Shown: piece after piece, positions 1-6,487 of the stretch
Position numbering within the stretch: the stretch's first letter is position 1
Layout: every line of letters starts with the position of its first letter
Source of the DNA: Cytophagales bacterium
Lineage (GTDB): Bacteria > Bacteroidota > Bacteroidia > Cytophagales > Cytophagaceae
DNA length: 10,749 nt
NCBI GenBank assembly: GCA_025360235.1
Contig: JANYCO010000140.1
Span: 1-10,749, forward strand
Direction: 5' to 3'
The notes under the pieces: model-generated
Database searches by the model: none
What the model was told of the DNA's origin: nothing
Seen by the model: only the letters and a program-made list of their open reading frames with translations
Program-made: the position numbers and the translations under genes

Positions 1-193
1 ATTCTCCATCTCTCATCAGGTAAGGGCATCTGTAGCCCGAATTCTCGGACTAATCCAAATTTCAAAATTAGAGAAAGATAAAGACTATCCTTGGTTTTTT
101 GAAAAGGTGGAAAAAGAAGCAAAGGAATTGGATGAAATTACAAAACACATTTCTGATAATTTGTCTGCGATAGATCTTCAGAAAGAGGAATGA
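1..193 (+). CDS. C-terminal end of a PAS/HisKA-like sensor protein (5' end outside window)
   Basis: An open frame enters from the left edge and stops at TGA 191-193; 63 residues are visible. They begin FSISHQVRASVARILGL, which resembles the H-box and first dimerisation helix of histidine kinases, with the candidate phospho-His in the ISHQVR motif. A second, acidic helix follows (near EKVEKEAKELDEITKHISD), and the protein then ends at LQKEE. No N, G1, F or G2 ATP-binding boxes follow, so this polypeptide has no kinase domain of its own. Bacteroidota encode many PAS proteins that end in this way just after a HisKA-like segment. The part upstream is outside the window, so PAS domains are inferred, not seen. 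It could also be a kinase cut short by an early stop. Confidence 0.7.
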   Translation, partial: FSISHQVRASVARILGLIQISKLEKDKDYPWFFEKVEKEAKELDEITKHISDNLSAIDLQKEE

Positions 194-202
194 CCTATTC
201 AT

Positions 203-230
203 AAATATTTCCTCCCTTTCCGAAATATTT
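203..230. repeat. Perfect 9-bp inverted repeat upstream of the XRE gene
   Basis: AAATATTTC at 203-211 is matched by GAAATATTT at 222-230, with a pyrimidine-rich 10-bp spacer. It starts 9 bp after the stop of the upstream gene and ends about 80 bp before the XRE start. There is no T-tract after it on the + strand, so it is a poor intrinsic terminator. It could be an operator for the adjacent XRE protein, since that family usually binds dyads, but this is inference. Confidence 0.4.
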
Positions 231-311
231 TAATACAATGGGTATAGTAAAAATATTACGCTTAGTAAACGGTTATATCAGAAAATTTAGTACACAATTA
301 TCAATTAACAA

Positions 312-671
312 ATGTCCGAAGTAATAGAAAACATCAAAAACATTCGTAGGATCAAAGGCATAAGTCAAGAGGCCATGGCTTATGATTTAAATATTGACTA
401 TTCCACTTATGGAAAAGTTGAACGTAGACAAATCGCCCTTACGGTAGATCGTTTAGAGAAGGTTGCAAAAATATTACAGGTTTCCGTAGAAGAGATTTAC
501 AAATGGGGTAAAAAAGGTGTGAGTAGAGATTCTGAAAATGAGAAAATAATGCTGGAACATTACGAGCTCCTCTCGGAAATAGAATACTTAAAGGCAGAAT
601 TGGAATTAGTAAAAAAACAACTATTTGACAAAGAGGAAATAATAAAAGTGCTTGAAGGTCCAAAAAGGTAA
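312..671 (+). CDS. XRE-family HTH DNA-binding protein with coiled-coil tail
   Basis: This is a 119-residue protein. Residues 5-66 form a Cro/C1-type helix-turn-helix domain: IKNIRRIKGISQEAMAYDL, then the recognition region with IDYSTYGKVERRQ, then LTVDRLEKVAKIL and VEEIYKWG. Residues 74-116 are charged and heptad-like (LLSEIEYLKAELELVKKQL), predicting a coiled coil for dimerisation. It is a probable transcription regulator. It lies 54 bp upstream of a TPR histidine kinase on the same strand, so the two are probably co-transcribed and may act in one pathway. The last four residues (GPKR) come from a 26-bp insertion carrying a duplicated 17-mer. Without it the frame would continue LIKLHNLISQILSYERIR and stop at 740-742, inside the kinase gene. 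The ATG at 312 has no clear Shine-Dalgarno, as is usual in this phylum. Confidence 0.85.
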   Translation: MSEVIENIKNIRRIKGISQEAMAYDLNIDYSTYGKVERRQIALTVDRLEKVAKILQVSVEEIYKWGKKGVSRDSENEKIMLEHYELLSEIEYLKAELELVKKQLFDKEEIIKVLEGPKR

Positions 672-685
672 AAGTGCTTGAAGGT
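643..685. repeat. 17-bp direct repeat at the 3' end of the XRE gene
   Basis: TAAAAGTGCTTGAAGGT occurs at 643-659 and again at 669-685, separated by CCAAAAAGG. The second copy supplies the TAA (669-671) that ends the XRE gene. Copy-to-copy distance is 26 bp, which is not a multiple of three, so an insertion here changes frame. The pattern suggests a template-switch or slippage duplication with 9 bp of filler. Confidence 0.85.
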
Positions 686-725
686 TTGATAAAATTGCAT
701 AACTTAATCTCTCAAATTTTATCGT

Positions 726-2486
726 ATGAAAGGATTAGATGATGGATTGATAGAAAAAGAGTTGCTTCAAAATTTAGACGAGGCCTATAAAATCAGGATT
801 AACAATTTGACTGAAAGTATCCGGCTGACCTATCAAGTCATAGGTACTGCGTTATCAAATAATCAGGAAATGATAATGGCAAAAGCTCAAAATCTAATGG
901 GACTCTTCTTTATGATCAAAGGCGAGTATGAAAAATCACGCAAATTTTCTAATGATGCCTTGACTTATTTCAAGTCCATAACTGATAAAAAAGGAATGGC
1001 AGATGCCATTTTCAACATTGCAAGTACTTATTACAAAACGGATAATTTTCATCAAGGCCTGCTCCTACTACTGCAAAGCAAACAACTCTATACGGAAATA
1101 GAAGGCCATGGCAACACCGCACGTGTGTTGAAAGCCATAGGTACCATTTATGAATACCTTGGAGACAACAATAAGGCCGCAGAAATCTATGAAAAATGCG
1201 TGGAAGTTTCTCTCCTAGCCAACGAACCCAACATGGAATCCAATGCATACAATCCTTTGTCTGGTATTTATTTAAAAAATAAAGAATTTGACAAAGCAAT
1301 GGATATGGTGAAAAAAAGCATTGCCATCAAACTAAAGACAAAAGATGAAAGAGGATTGGCATTTTCTATCTACGGAAGAGGAAAAGTTTATTTGCAACTA
1401 AACGAATTTGATAAAGCTATTGATGATTTTCATCAAAGCTTTCAACTTCATCAAAAAATGGGAGACAGACTAGGTGAAAGTATGGCTTTAAACAAATTAG
1501 GGTTGGCTTACTATCATATTTCTGATTTTGAAAAAGCAATTTATTATTTAACTCAAGCCTTGGAGATCGCTAATCACTATAATATAAGCCTGCTTATCTA
1601 CAAAGTAAATCACGCACTCTATTTGACTTATAAAAAAATGGGCGATTGGGAGAAGTCATTGTCTTATCTTGAAGTATACAGTACTATGATGAAAGCAAGT
1701 ACCAGTGCGCAAACGTTTAACCTAATTGCCAGTTACGATGCCTTATTCAAACTCGAAAAACTGGAAAGCGAGGCGAAAGCACAGAAAGAACTTTACGATA
1801 TTATTGAAAAAAAGAATATTGAGCTGGATTTGTTCTTTTATCGTGTATCCCATGATTTGAAAGGTCCTATTACTTCAATGATGGGGTTGCACAATTTGAT
1901 CAAAAGAGAAAATTTTAGCGATGGTGCTATGAGCTATTTTAACATGTATCACAGTCAGTTTATGCGACTTCATATGATCGTAATGGATTTAATAAACCTG
2001 ACAATGATGAAAAATACCGAGGAAAATAATGTTGAAATAGATTTTATGAAAATTGTTCAGGATTGCATCCAATCCTGCACTTACCATGAGAATTACAAAA
2101 AGATAAATTTCACTTATGAATGTCAGGAAAATTTAAATTTTCATTCCCAATGGGTAATCATAAATACCATTTTTCAGAACCTAATAGAAAATGCTATTAA
2201 ATATTCCAGGAAAATACCCGATAGTTACATTCGGATCTATATTTCAAAAGAAAAAGAAAGGTTAAAAATATTGGTTGAAGACAATGGTATGGGGATTTCA
2301 AAAGAAAATCACGCTCGAATTTTTAATATGTTTTTCAGAGCTAACCATCATGTTGAGGGTAGTGGGCTTGGACTGTATATATTAAAAAGAGCCGTTGAGC
2401 GATTGAGAGGCGAAATAGAGTTAAAAAGTGAATTGGGAAAGGGTAGCACATTTATAATATACTTGTCTGAAAACGCTTGTCTGTAA
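726..2486 (+). CDS. Soluble TPR-domain sensor histidine kinase
   Basis: This 586-residue protein has no signal peptide or membrane helix and so is predicted to be cytoplasmic. The N-terminal ~340 residues are about seven tetratricopeptide-like helical hairpins, e.g. GEYEKSRKFSNDAL, DFEKAIYYLTQALEI and GDWEKSLSYLEVY. A short coiled linker (about 345-370) leads to the HisKA domain, where RVSHDLKGPI places the phospho-acceptor at His376. The HATPase_c domain has an N box NLIENAIKYS (485 onward), a G1 box DNGMG (519-523), an F-box-like segment IFNMFFRA and a G2 box GSGLGL (545-550), so all ATP-binding motifs are intact. The TPR part probably senses a protein or peptide partner. No response regulator is in the window; the XRE protein just upstream is a candidate pathway partner, but it lacks a receiver domain. 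Confidence 0.93.
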   Translation: MKGLDDGLIEKELLQNLDEAYKIRINNLTESIRLTYQVIGTALSNNQEMIMAKAQNLMGLFFMIKGEYEKSRKFSNDALTYFKSITDKKGMADAIFNIASTYYKTDNFHQGLLLLLQSKQLYTEIEGHGNTARVLKAIGTIYEYLGDNNKAAEIYEKCVEVSLLANEPNMESNAYNPLSGIYLKNKEFDKAMDMVKKSIAIKLKTKDERGLAFSIYGRGKVYLQLNEFDKAIDDFHQSFQLHQKMGDRLGESMALNKLGLAYYHISDFEKAIYYLTQALEIANHYNISLLIYKVNHALYLTYKKMGDWEKSLSYLEVYSTMMKASTSAQTFNLIASYDALFKLEKLESEAKAQKELYDIIEKKNIELDLFFYRVSHDLKGPITSMMGLHNLIKRENFSDGAMSYFNMYHSQFMRLHMIVMDLINLTMMKNTEENNVEIDFMKIVQDCIQSCTYHENYKKINFTYECQENLNFHSQWVIINTIFQNLIENAIKYSRKIPDSYIRIYISKEKERLKILVEDNGMGISKENHARIFNMFFRANHHVEGSGLGLYILKRAVERLRGEIELKSELGKGSTFIIYLSENACL

Positions 2487-2702
2487 TTATAATCTTCCTT
2501 GTTATATAAGATTGGTTGAGGTAGTAGATACTCTACTCACTACTAATCTAACAAAGGCACGTCTACCTGGTATCAGTAAAAGGAAACATCCAATTACTCC
2601 CATAACCACTACCCTTTTATAAATGGAGTATGCTTCGGCATCGCTATAGACTTGATATAGTCAATCAAGAAACCATGGATAACTATGAAAAAACAATCTC
2701 TA

Positions 2703-3341
2703 TTATTTACAAAAAGAAGCTAATCCGATATTAATTCCTAAATAAGGACGAAACCCAAAATAGTAACGTATAGAGAAGTCTCCAACCGGGTTGTCTATAT
2801 AGGCTTTATTCCTTCTCACTAAAACTCCTATTCCTGTATAAATATCAATAACTAATTTTTTCTTTTTAAAATTCTGCTTTCCTCCTATCAATTTCATCTC
2901 CCATTCATTACTTATTGTTTTTACATTAGTATCAAAAGCCGGATCGTGGGTTTTATAACGAAAATATTGAGCCGCTAATCCATAATAAAATCCATGAAGA
3001 TCTGGTAAGGCATATTTTTTATACCCTCCACTTATACCAAAACCAATAACATGCTGAGCACTTATGGAATAACCAGGGTAAGACAATATATTTACAGGCC
3101 CTACAAAAGAGCATTGAATAAATGGCGTATATTTTTTCAAAATATTCCTTTCATAAGTTACCGAAAACTGACTGCGATAACCAACATAATTCAGCTGATC
3201 GCTGTACCCTGATAACACAGGAAGAATCGCTACTTTTATAACTGACCTGACCCTGATCGAATCTCCTGCATAGATCGGAGCTGTTGATGAAAAAACAATC
3301 AACAGAACTAGAAGTAGTTTAAAGGTGTTTTTTATTTTCAT
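2703..3341 (-). CDS. Predicted outer-membrane beta-barrel protein
   Basis: This 212-residue protein has a clear Sec signal peptide: MKIKNTFKLLL, a hydrophobic core, and likely cleavage after Ala25 (PIYA/GDS). The mature part has alternating hydrophobic and polar strands rich in Tyr, Phe and Gly, such as SQFSVTYERNIL, TPFIQCSFVGP, FYYGLAAQYFRY and FSIRYYFGFRPYLGINIGLA. That pattern resembles the small eight-stranded barrels and DUF3575-like proteins of Bacteroidota. The C-terminus ends FCK rather than in an aromatic residue. It lies 9 bp downstream of the GH8 gene and is surely co-transcribed with it, which suggests a role in anchoring, passage of polysaccharide or outer-membrane support for the enzyme. 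The exact family is not recognised. Confidence 0.75.
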   Translation of the reverse strand: MKIKNTFKLLLVLLIVFSSTAPIYAGDSIRVRSVIKVAILPVLSGYSDQLNYVGYRSQFSVTYERNILKKYTPFIQCSFVGPVNILSYPGYSISAQHVIGFGISGGYKKYALPDLHGFYYGLAAQYFRYKTHDPAFDTNVKTISNEWEMKLIGGKQNFKKKKLVIDIYTGIGVLVRRNKAYIDNPVGDFSIRYYFGFRPYLGINIGLASFCK

Positions 3342-3350
3342 TGCGCTTAT

Positions 3351-4622
3351 TTAATTGGGCATCCAATAATTTCCGGAAAGAATAATCATATTAACCATCT
3401 TTATACTATTTCCAAAATAGTCTTCATCGTTTATAGAAGTAGTAACAACTTTTGTAGTAAGACTATTGAGCCATATTTGCTGGGAAGGGTCTGTCATCGC
3501 ACTCACCGCAAGAGGCGCTACAAATGCAAGAGAGTAATCACCAACTGCTGAATTTATTTCTTCTCCCGACAATAAATAGCCAGGTACTATATTATTAGGA
3601 TCGCCTCCCGCTTTTGTTTGAATCCATTGATTTAAAGTATGCAATTGATTTACAACGCGGTTGTCACCAGTCAGGAGATAATCTACTGAAAGCCGCCATG
3701 GCGTGCGGCAAGCGTTGTAATAATAATCACCGTCATAATCCGATTCCAGATAATTGGGTGTAGCCGGAACATAACTGTTATTCTTGTATTGTACAAAATC
3801 CGGAAGAAGTCCTGTAGTGGGACTATAATTTTGATAAATATTCTGACATAGATTGTAACAACCCGTTGACACCTGATTCCATCTTGCGTCGTTTGTATTT
3901 TGATAAAAAGCTTTAAAATGACTGATAGCAAAATCAGAAGTACGGGTATCATTATACGATCCACTACTTTGGTCTGACCAGTCACCAAGCAAAACCGTAA
4001 ATTTATTTTGATTGATCTCACTCTGCATTATCGCATTAATGATATTCTTAGCTTCTGACAAATAATTTATTTTACCGTCGCTTCCCCACTGATAGTGGGC
4101 AAGTAATAAAGCATACGCAATATCCAGATCGCCGTCAGTAGCTGAATCGTTGCCTCCTCCGGGATTATTGATACAACCTATTATCTGATTCCATGCCATG
4201 AGTCCTGAATTGTTAACACTCGGATGACTTTTATAAAAATTATAAAGGCCGTCAAATATCTTTTTTGCGTGCGCATCATAACCTGCCATATAAGCAGTAA
4301 TCAACATTCCATATCCATGTGCCTCCGATACGGTAATGGTCTGGTCGACTCCTCCGGTTGAACCTTGATGTTCGAGATTGCTATAAACATAATACTGATC
4401 TGATTTACAACCTGCAACGATATAACGGGCTTTCCATAAAGAGTAAAATTCTTTTGTTTGATTGTCCAGTTCATTTATAGTATAATTAGTTGGAGAAATT
4501 GTACCAGTTGTATAAGTAGGGTGTTGGGGAAAAGGTTTTAAAACGATTGCAGTATCAGAGGTGTGCTTTTTACAGGACCCTGCAAAAAGAAAAATCACAA
4601 AAAACAGGATACTTCTTGTCAT
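3351..4622 (-). CDS. Glycoside hydrolase family 8 lipoprotein (endo-beta-glucanase/chitosanase/lichenase type)
   Basis: This 423-residue protein has a lipoprotein signal, with hydrophobic residues 4-14 and the lipobox-like AGSC giving a lipidated Cys17. The following KK lacks the acidic residues usual for surface export, so a periplasm-facing position is likely. GH8 hallmarks are the general acid Glu100 in SEAHGYGM, the signature ATDGDLDIAYALLLAHYQW (161-179, Asp163/Asp165), which fits the PROSITE GH8 pattern, and the ACRTPWR motif (304-310). GH8 enzymes hydrolyse beta-1,4 (or mixed) linkages in cellulose, xylan, lichenan or chitosan by inversion. The residue before ACRTPWR, usually the Asp base, is Asn303; Glu293 ten residues upstream is a candidate alternative base, as in GH8b-type chitosanases. 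The gene is first in an operon with the beta-barrel gene. The substrate cannot be fixed from sequence. Confidence 0.93.
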   Translation of the reverse strand: MTRSILFFVIFLFAGSCKKHTSDTAIVLKPFPQHPTYTTGTISPTNYTINELDNQTKEFYSLWKARYIVAGCKSDQYYVYSNLEHQGSTGGVDQTITVSEAHGYGMLITAYMAGYDAHAKKIFDGLYNFYKSHPSVNNSGLMAWNQIIGCINNPGGGNDSATDGDLDIAYALLLAHYQWGSDGKINYLSEAKNIINAIMQSEINQNKFTVLLGDWSDQSSGSYNDTRTSDFAISHFKAFYQNTNDARWNQVSTGCYNLCQNIYQNYSPTTGLLPDFVQYKNNSYVPATPNYLESDYDGDYYYNACRTPWRLSVDYLLTGDNRVVNQLHTLNQWIQTKAGGDPNNIVPGYLLSGEEINSAVGDYSLAFVAPLAVSAMTDPSQQIWLNSLTTKVVTTSINDEDYFGNSIKMVNMIILSGNYWMPN

Positions 4623-4865
4623 TTAAATATTAATCCTAAACATAAAACAAGGTAGCATTATTATTTAATTTCTAAACAATATATTATTCCTTCTTGATAA
4701 TTTAGTTCATTGTAAGGAATTTCTTTGTCTTCGTTTGTGTCTTCTCCAAAGCCATCAACTTAAGAGTATTTAGGAAAACCAGTTAGAGGCCTTACGAAAT
4801 ACTTTTTAATGAGACGAGAAAAACTGGGAAATCGTTTTTTTGTAATCCAACAACGGCTAAAAAGT
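4623..4865. other. Gene-free stretch upstream of the GH8 operon
   Basis: No convincing reading frame is present on either strand. It should hold the GH8 promoter. On the - strand a TTG (4677-4679) and TACCTTGT (4647-4654) are 22 bp apart, which loosely fits the Bacteroidota -33/-7 pattern; this is weak. No strong hairpin is seen except the terminator that begins at 4866. Confidence 0.4.
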
Positions 4866-4904
4866 AAAGCCGCAGAACATTAATTGCCAACGTCCTACGG
4901 CTTT
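4866..4904 (-). terminator. Hairpin terminator of the small lipoprotein gene
   Basis: Stem arms at 4866-4878 and 4892-4904 pair over 13 positions with two mismatches, including AAAGCCG/CGGCTTT, around a 13-nt loop. On the - strand it begins 17 bp after the stop of the small lipoprotein gene and is followed by a T-rich run (ACTTTTT). T-runs also flank the + strand side, so it could act in both directions. Confidence 0.65.
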
Positions 4905-4921
4905 TGTTTTAGTATAATAAA

Positions 4922-5140
4922 CTATTTACAAGTTGTTTTATAAACTGTACCGTTATCATAAATATAAGTACCTAAATTTTCTTGGTCCTTCTTTTCTTTA
5001 TGAGTAAGCTTGTCATACGTTGTGACATATGTATTTACAGTGCCGTTTGTTTGAGTAACCATTTCAGTACATGTTCTTTTTTTTGCACATCCAATAGTTA
5101 TTACACCTAGTAACAATGCAGACACAATTATTTTTTTCAT
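4922..5140 (-). CDS. Small lipoprotein, function unknown
   Basis: This 72-residue protein has a lipoprotein signal: MKKIIVSALLLGVITIGC, with the lipidated Cys at 18. The mature part is only about 54 residues, polar and Thr/Lys-rich, with three further Cys-free strand-like segments and a Cys pair formed by CAKKRTC and the C-terminal TCK. The last Cys could bond with Cys24. It has its own -7 box (5165-5172) about 25 bp upstream of the ATG and its own terminator downstream, so it is a single-gene unit separate from the GH8 operon. I do not recognise the family. The lipobox, coding-like composition and flanking signals support a real gene. Confidence 0.75.
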   Translation of the reverse strand: MKKIIVSALLLGVITIGCAKKRTCTEMVTQTNGTVNTYVTTYDKLTHKEKKDQENLGTYIYDNGTVYKTTCK

Positions 5141-5164
5141 AATTTTTTTGATTAGTTAGTTGTA

Positions 5165-5172
5165 CAAAATTA
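5165..5172 (-). promoter_or_regulatory. Candidate -7 box for the small lipoprotein gene
   Basis: Read on the - strand this is TAATTTTG, an exact match to the Bacteroidota -7 consensus TAnnTTTG. It lies 24 bp upstream of the ATG at 5140. No good TTG/TTTG -33 element is visible at the usual distance. Confidence 0.5.
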
Positions 5173-5392
5173 TTCTATTTGAAATGAAAGCTACTTATTT
5201 TTAAATCTATAACAAAACGCTTTTACGTTATATTAGGAACTGAATTTCTTTAGGCCGGCATTTTTTGCATTGTTTTAGGTTTATGCCCATTTTGTCAGGG
5301 GCAATGCACGGTGATGGAGGGTAGTAGTGTCTTAGTCAAAGACCCACCAGTATAATTACAAGCCCAGTTGAATTTATTGCCGAAAGCTTACA

Positions 5393-6025
5393 TCATAAAT
5401 TATTATACCGGTATATTTCATCGATGTTTTCAACCTCATCATACATTACATTTAGATCTTTAATAATACCGTCTTCCAATCCATATACCCAACCATGAAT
5501 TTTTAAACCTCCTTCCATCCATGCTTTTTGTACAATTTTAGTTTTGGCCAGATTTCTTACTTGTTCGATTACATTTAACTCCACAAGTCTATCTATTCGA
5601 TTCTTTTTATCAACTATCGTTTCTAACTCCTCTCTATACTTATCATAAACCTCTTTTATGTTTCTTAGCCAACTATCAACAAATCCATAAGACATATTAT
5701 CCATAGCCGCAGTGACTCCTCCACAACCATAATGCCCGCAAACAATAACATCTTTTACTTTTAAAACATTTACTGCATAATCCAAAACGCTCAATAAATT
5801 CATATCCGTACATACTACCATATTAGCAATGTTTCGATGCACAAATATATTTCCGGGCTCTGTTTCCGTAACATTTTCTGCTGGTACACGACTATCAGAA
5901 CAACCAATCCAAAGAAAGTCTGGTCTTTGAAGGGCGCCCATTTTAGAAAAATATTCAGGATCTTCTTTAATCCTCATGGATGCCCAGCTTTTATTCCTAC
6001 TTAATAATTGTAAGTAACTATCCAT
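5393..6025 (-). CDS. can: Beta-class carbonic anhydrase (type II, bicarbonate-regulated)
   Basis: This 210-residue cytoplasmic enzyme interconverts CO2 and bicarbonate. Zinc ligands are Cys42 and Asp44 (CSDSR), with Arg46 as Asp partner, plus His98 and Cys101 (GHYGCGG). These fall at the same residue numbers as in E. coli Can. Trp39, Arg64 and Tyr181 are also present; this trio forms the non-catalytic bicarbonate site of the E. coli/Haemophilus enzymes. The enzyme is therefore predicted to be allosterically inhibited by bicarbonate, with Asp44 able to close the zinc site. Length and the full motif set indicate an intact enzyme. It is last in a - strand group with two small membrane proteins, 20 bp after the nearer one, and diverges from a LysR regulator. 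It probably supplies bicarbonate for carboxylases. Confidence 0.96.
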   Translation of the reverse strand: MDSYLQLLSRNKSWASMRIKEDPEYFSKMGALQRPDFLWIGCSDSRVPAENVTETEPGNIFVHRNIANMVVCTDMNLLSVLDYAVNVLKVKDVIVCGHYGCGGVTAAMDNMSYGFVDSWLRNIKEVYDKYREELETIVDKKNRIDRLVELNVIEQVRNLAKTKIVQKAWMEGGLKIHGWVYGLEDGIIKDLNVMYDEVENIDEIYRYNNL

Positions 6026-6045
6026 ATTGAATGATTGTTTAAAAG

Positions 6046-6231
6046 TTAATTAATAGGTTTGGTTATCAAAGCAACTCCTAGACAAAAAGAAGTCGCAACA
6101 ACCACAATACAAATGGTTATGATGGGAGATGTTGACAATATACTACCAATACTATTTGAAGGTGAAATTATTCCTGCTGTTAATAATATCGTTGCAGGTA
6201 TAATTGGATGTATGGCTTTTTCTTTTTTCAT
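6046..6231 (-). CDS. Small two-helix membrane protein in the carbonic anhydrase operon
   Basis: This 61-residue protein starts MKKEKAIHPIIPATILL. Residues 9-23 and 37-57 are hydrophobic and could span the membrane; the second segment (IITICIVVVATSFCLGVALI) is the stronger. Lys-rich residues 2-5 suggest a cytoplasmic N-terminus. The gene fits tightly in the operon: 10 bp after the upstream small ORF and 20 bp before the carbonic anhydrase. An overlapping + strand frame exists (6059-6301), but it runs against the operon and reads less like a protein. I do not recognise a family. It could be a transporter fragment, a transporter accessory subunit or an anchor for the enzyme. Confidence 0.55.
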   Translation of the reverse strand: MKKEKAIHPIIPATILLTAGIISPSNSIGSILSTSPIITICIVVVATSFCLGVALITKPIN

Positions 6232-6241
6232 AGGTTCTAAA

Positions 6242-6418
6242 TTATTTGCTTTTTTTAATCGTTTTAGTATAATCCATGATTTTTGTTATATAAATAATTG
6301 AGTATATGATAAGGCGGTGTAGTAATGAATTTCCAAAGAGAATTAAAATAAGAACAAGCCAAAAAAAATGAATTTTGTCAATAGATTGGATTATTTGTAG
6401 CCATTGATTCCCTATCAT
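6242..6418 (-). CDS. Small membrane protein, first gene of the carbonic anhydrase operon
   Basis: From the ATG at 6418 it encodes 58 residues; the frame is open further upstream to a TTG at 6487 (81 residues). I prefer the ATG because a -7 box (6470-6477) lies within the longer version. Residues 16-30 (IHFFWLVLILILFGN) are a probable membrane helix, followed by an Ile/Tyr-rich segment (34-47) that may be a second, and a Lys-rich tail (TKTIKKSK) that should be cytoplasmic. It has no recognisable family. Its position between the LysR gene and the carbonic anhydrase, where a bicarbonate transporter would be expected, suggests a role linked to CO2/bicarbonate. Decay of a larger gene is an alternative. 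Confidence 0.45.
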   Translation of the reverse strand: MIGNQWLQIIQSIDKIHFFWLVLILILFGNSLLHRLIIYSIIYITKIMDYTKTIKKSK

Positions 6419-6469
6419 ACGCAAAGAATGTATTATACTGTTTTGTTTAGAAGAATATTTATTTATTGA

Positions 6470-6477
6470 CAAAATTA
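6470..6477 (-). promoter_or_regulatory. Candidate -7 box for the carbonic anhydrase operon
   Basis: On the - strand this reads TAATTTTG, an exact TAnnTTTG match, 51 bp upstream of the ATG at 6418. The same eight bases form the candidate -7 box of the small lipoprotein gene at 5165-5172. No clear -33 element is present, which would suit a promoter that needs an activator such as the adjacent LysR protein. Confidence 0.5.
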
Positions 6478-6487
6478 TAAGAACCAA

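Noticed and set aside
1012..1299. 95-residue - strand frame inside the kinase gene
   Set aside because: It is antisense to the TPR repeats, rich in Cys and Trp in a way typical of shadow frames.
2491..2513. AATCTT/AAGATT hairpin just after the kinase gene as a terminator
   Set aside because: Only six base pairs, an 11-nt AT-rich loop and no T-run after it.
2487..2702. Possible small - strand gene with a hydrophobic run (VVVMGVIGCFLLLIPG)
   Set aside because: No good start codon upstream, no homology recognised, and it lies between two convergent genes; about 48 open codons can occur by chance.
3683..4021. 112-residue - strand frame inside the GH8 gene
   Set aside because: It overlaps the GH8 signature-bearing frame completely and has no recognisable domain; it is a shadow.
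6059..6301. 80-residue + strand frame opposite the small membrane gene
   Set aside because: It is antisense to the carbonic anhydrase operon, and the - strand frame has a more natural start, hydrophobic pattern and operon spacing.
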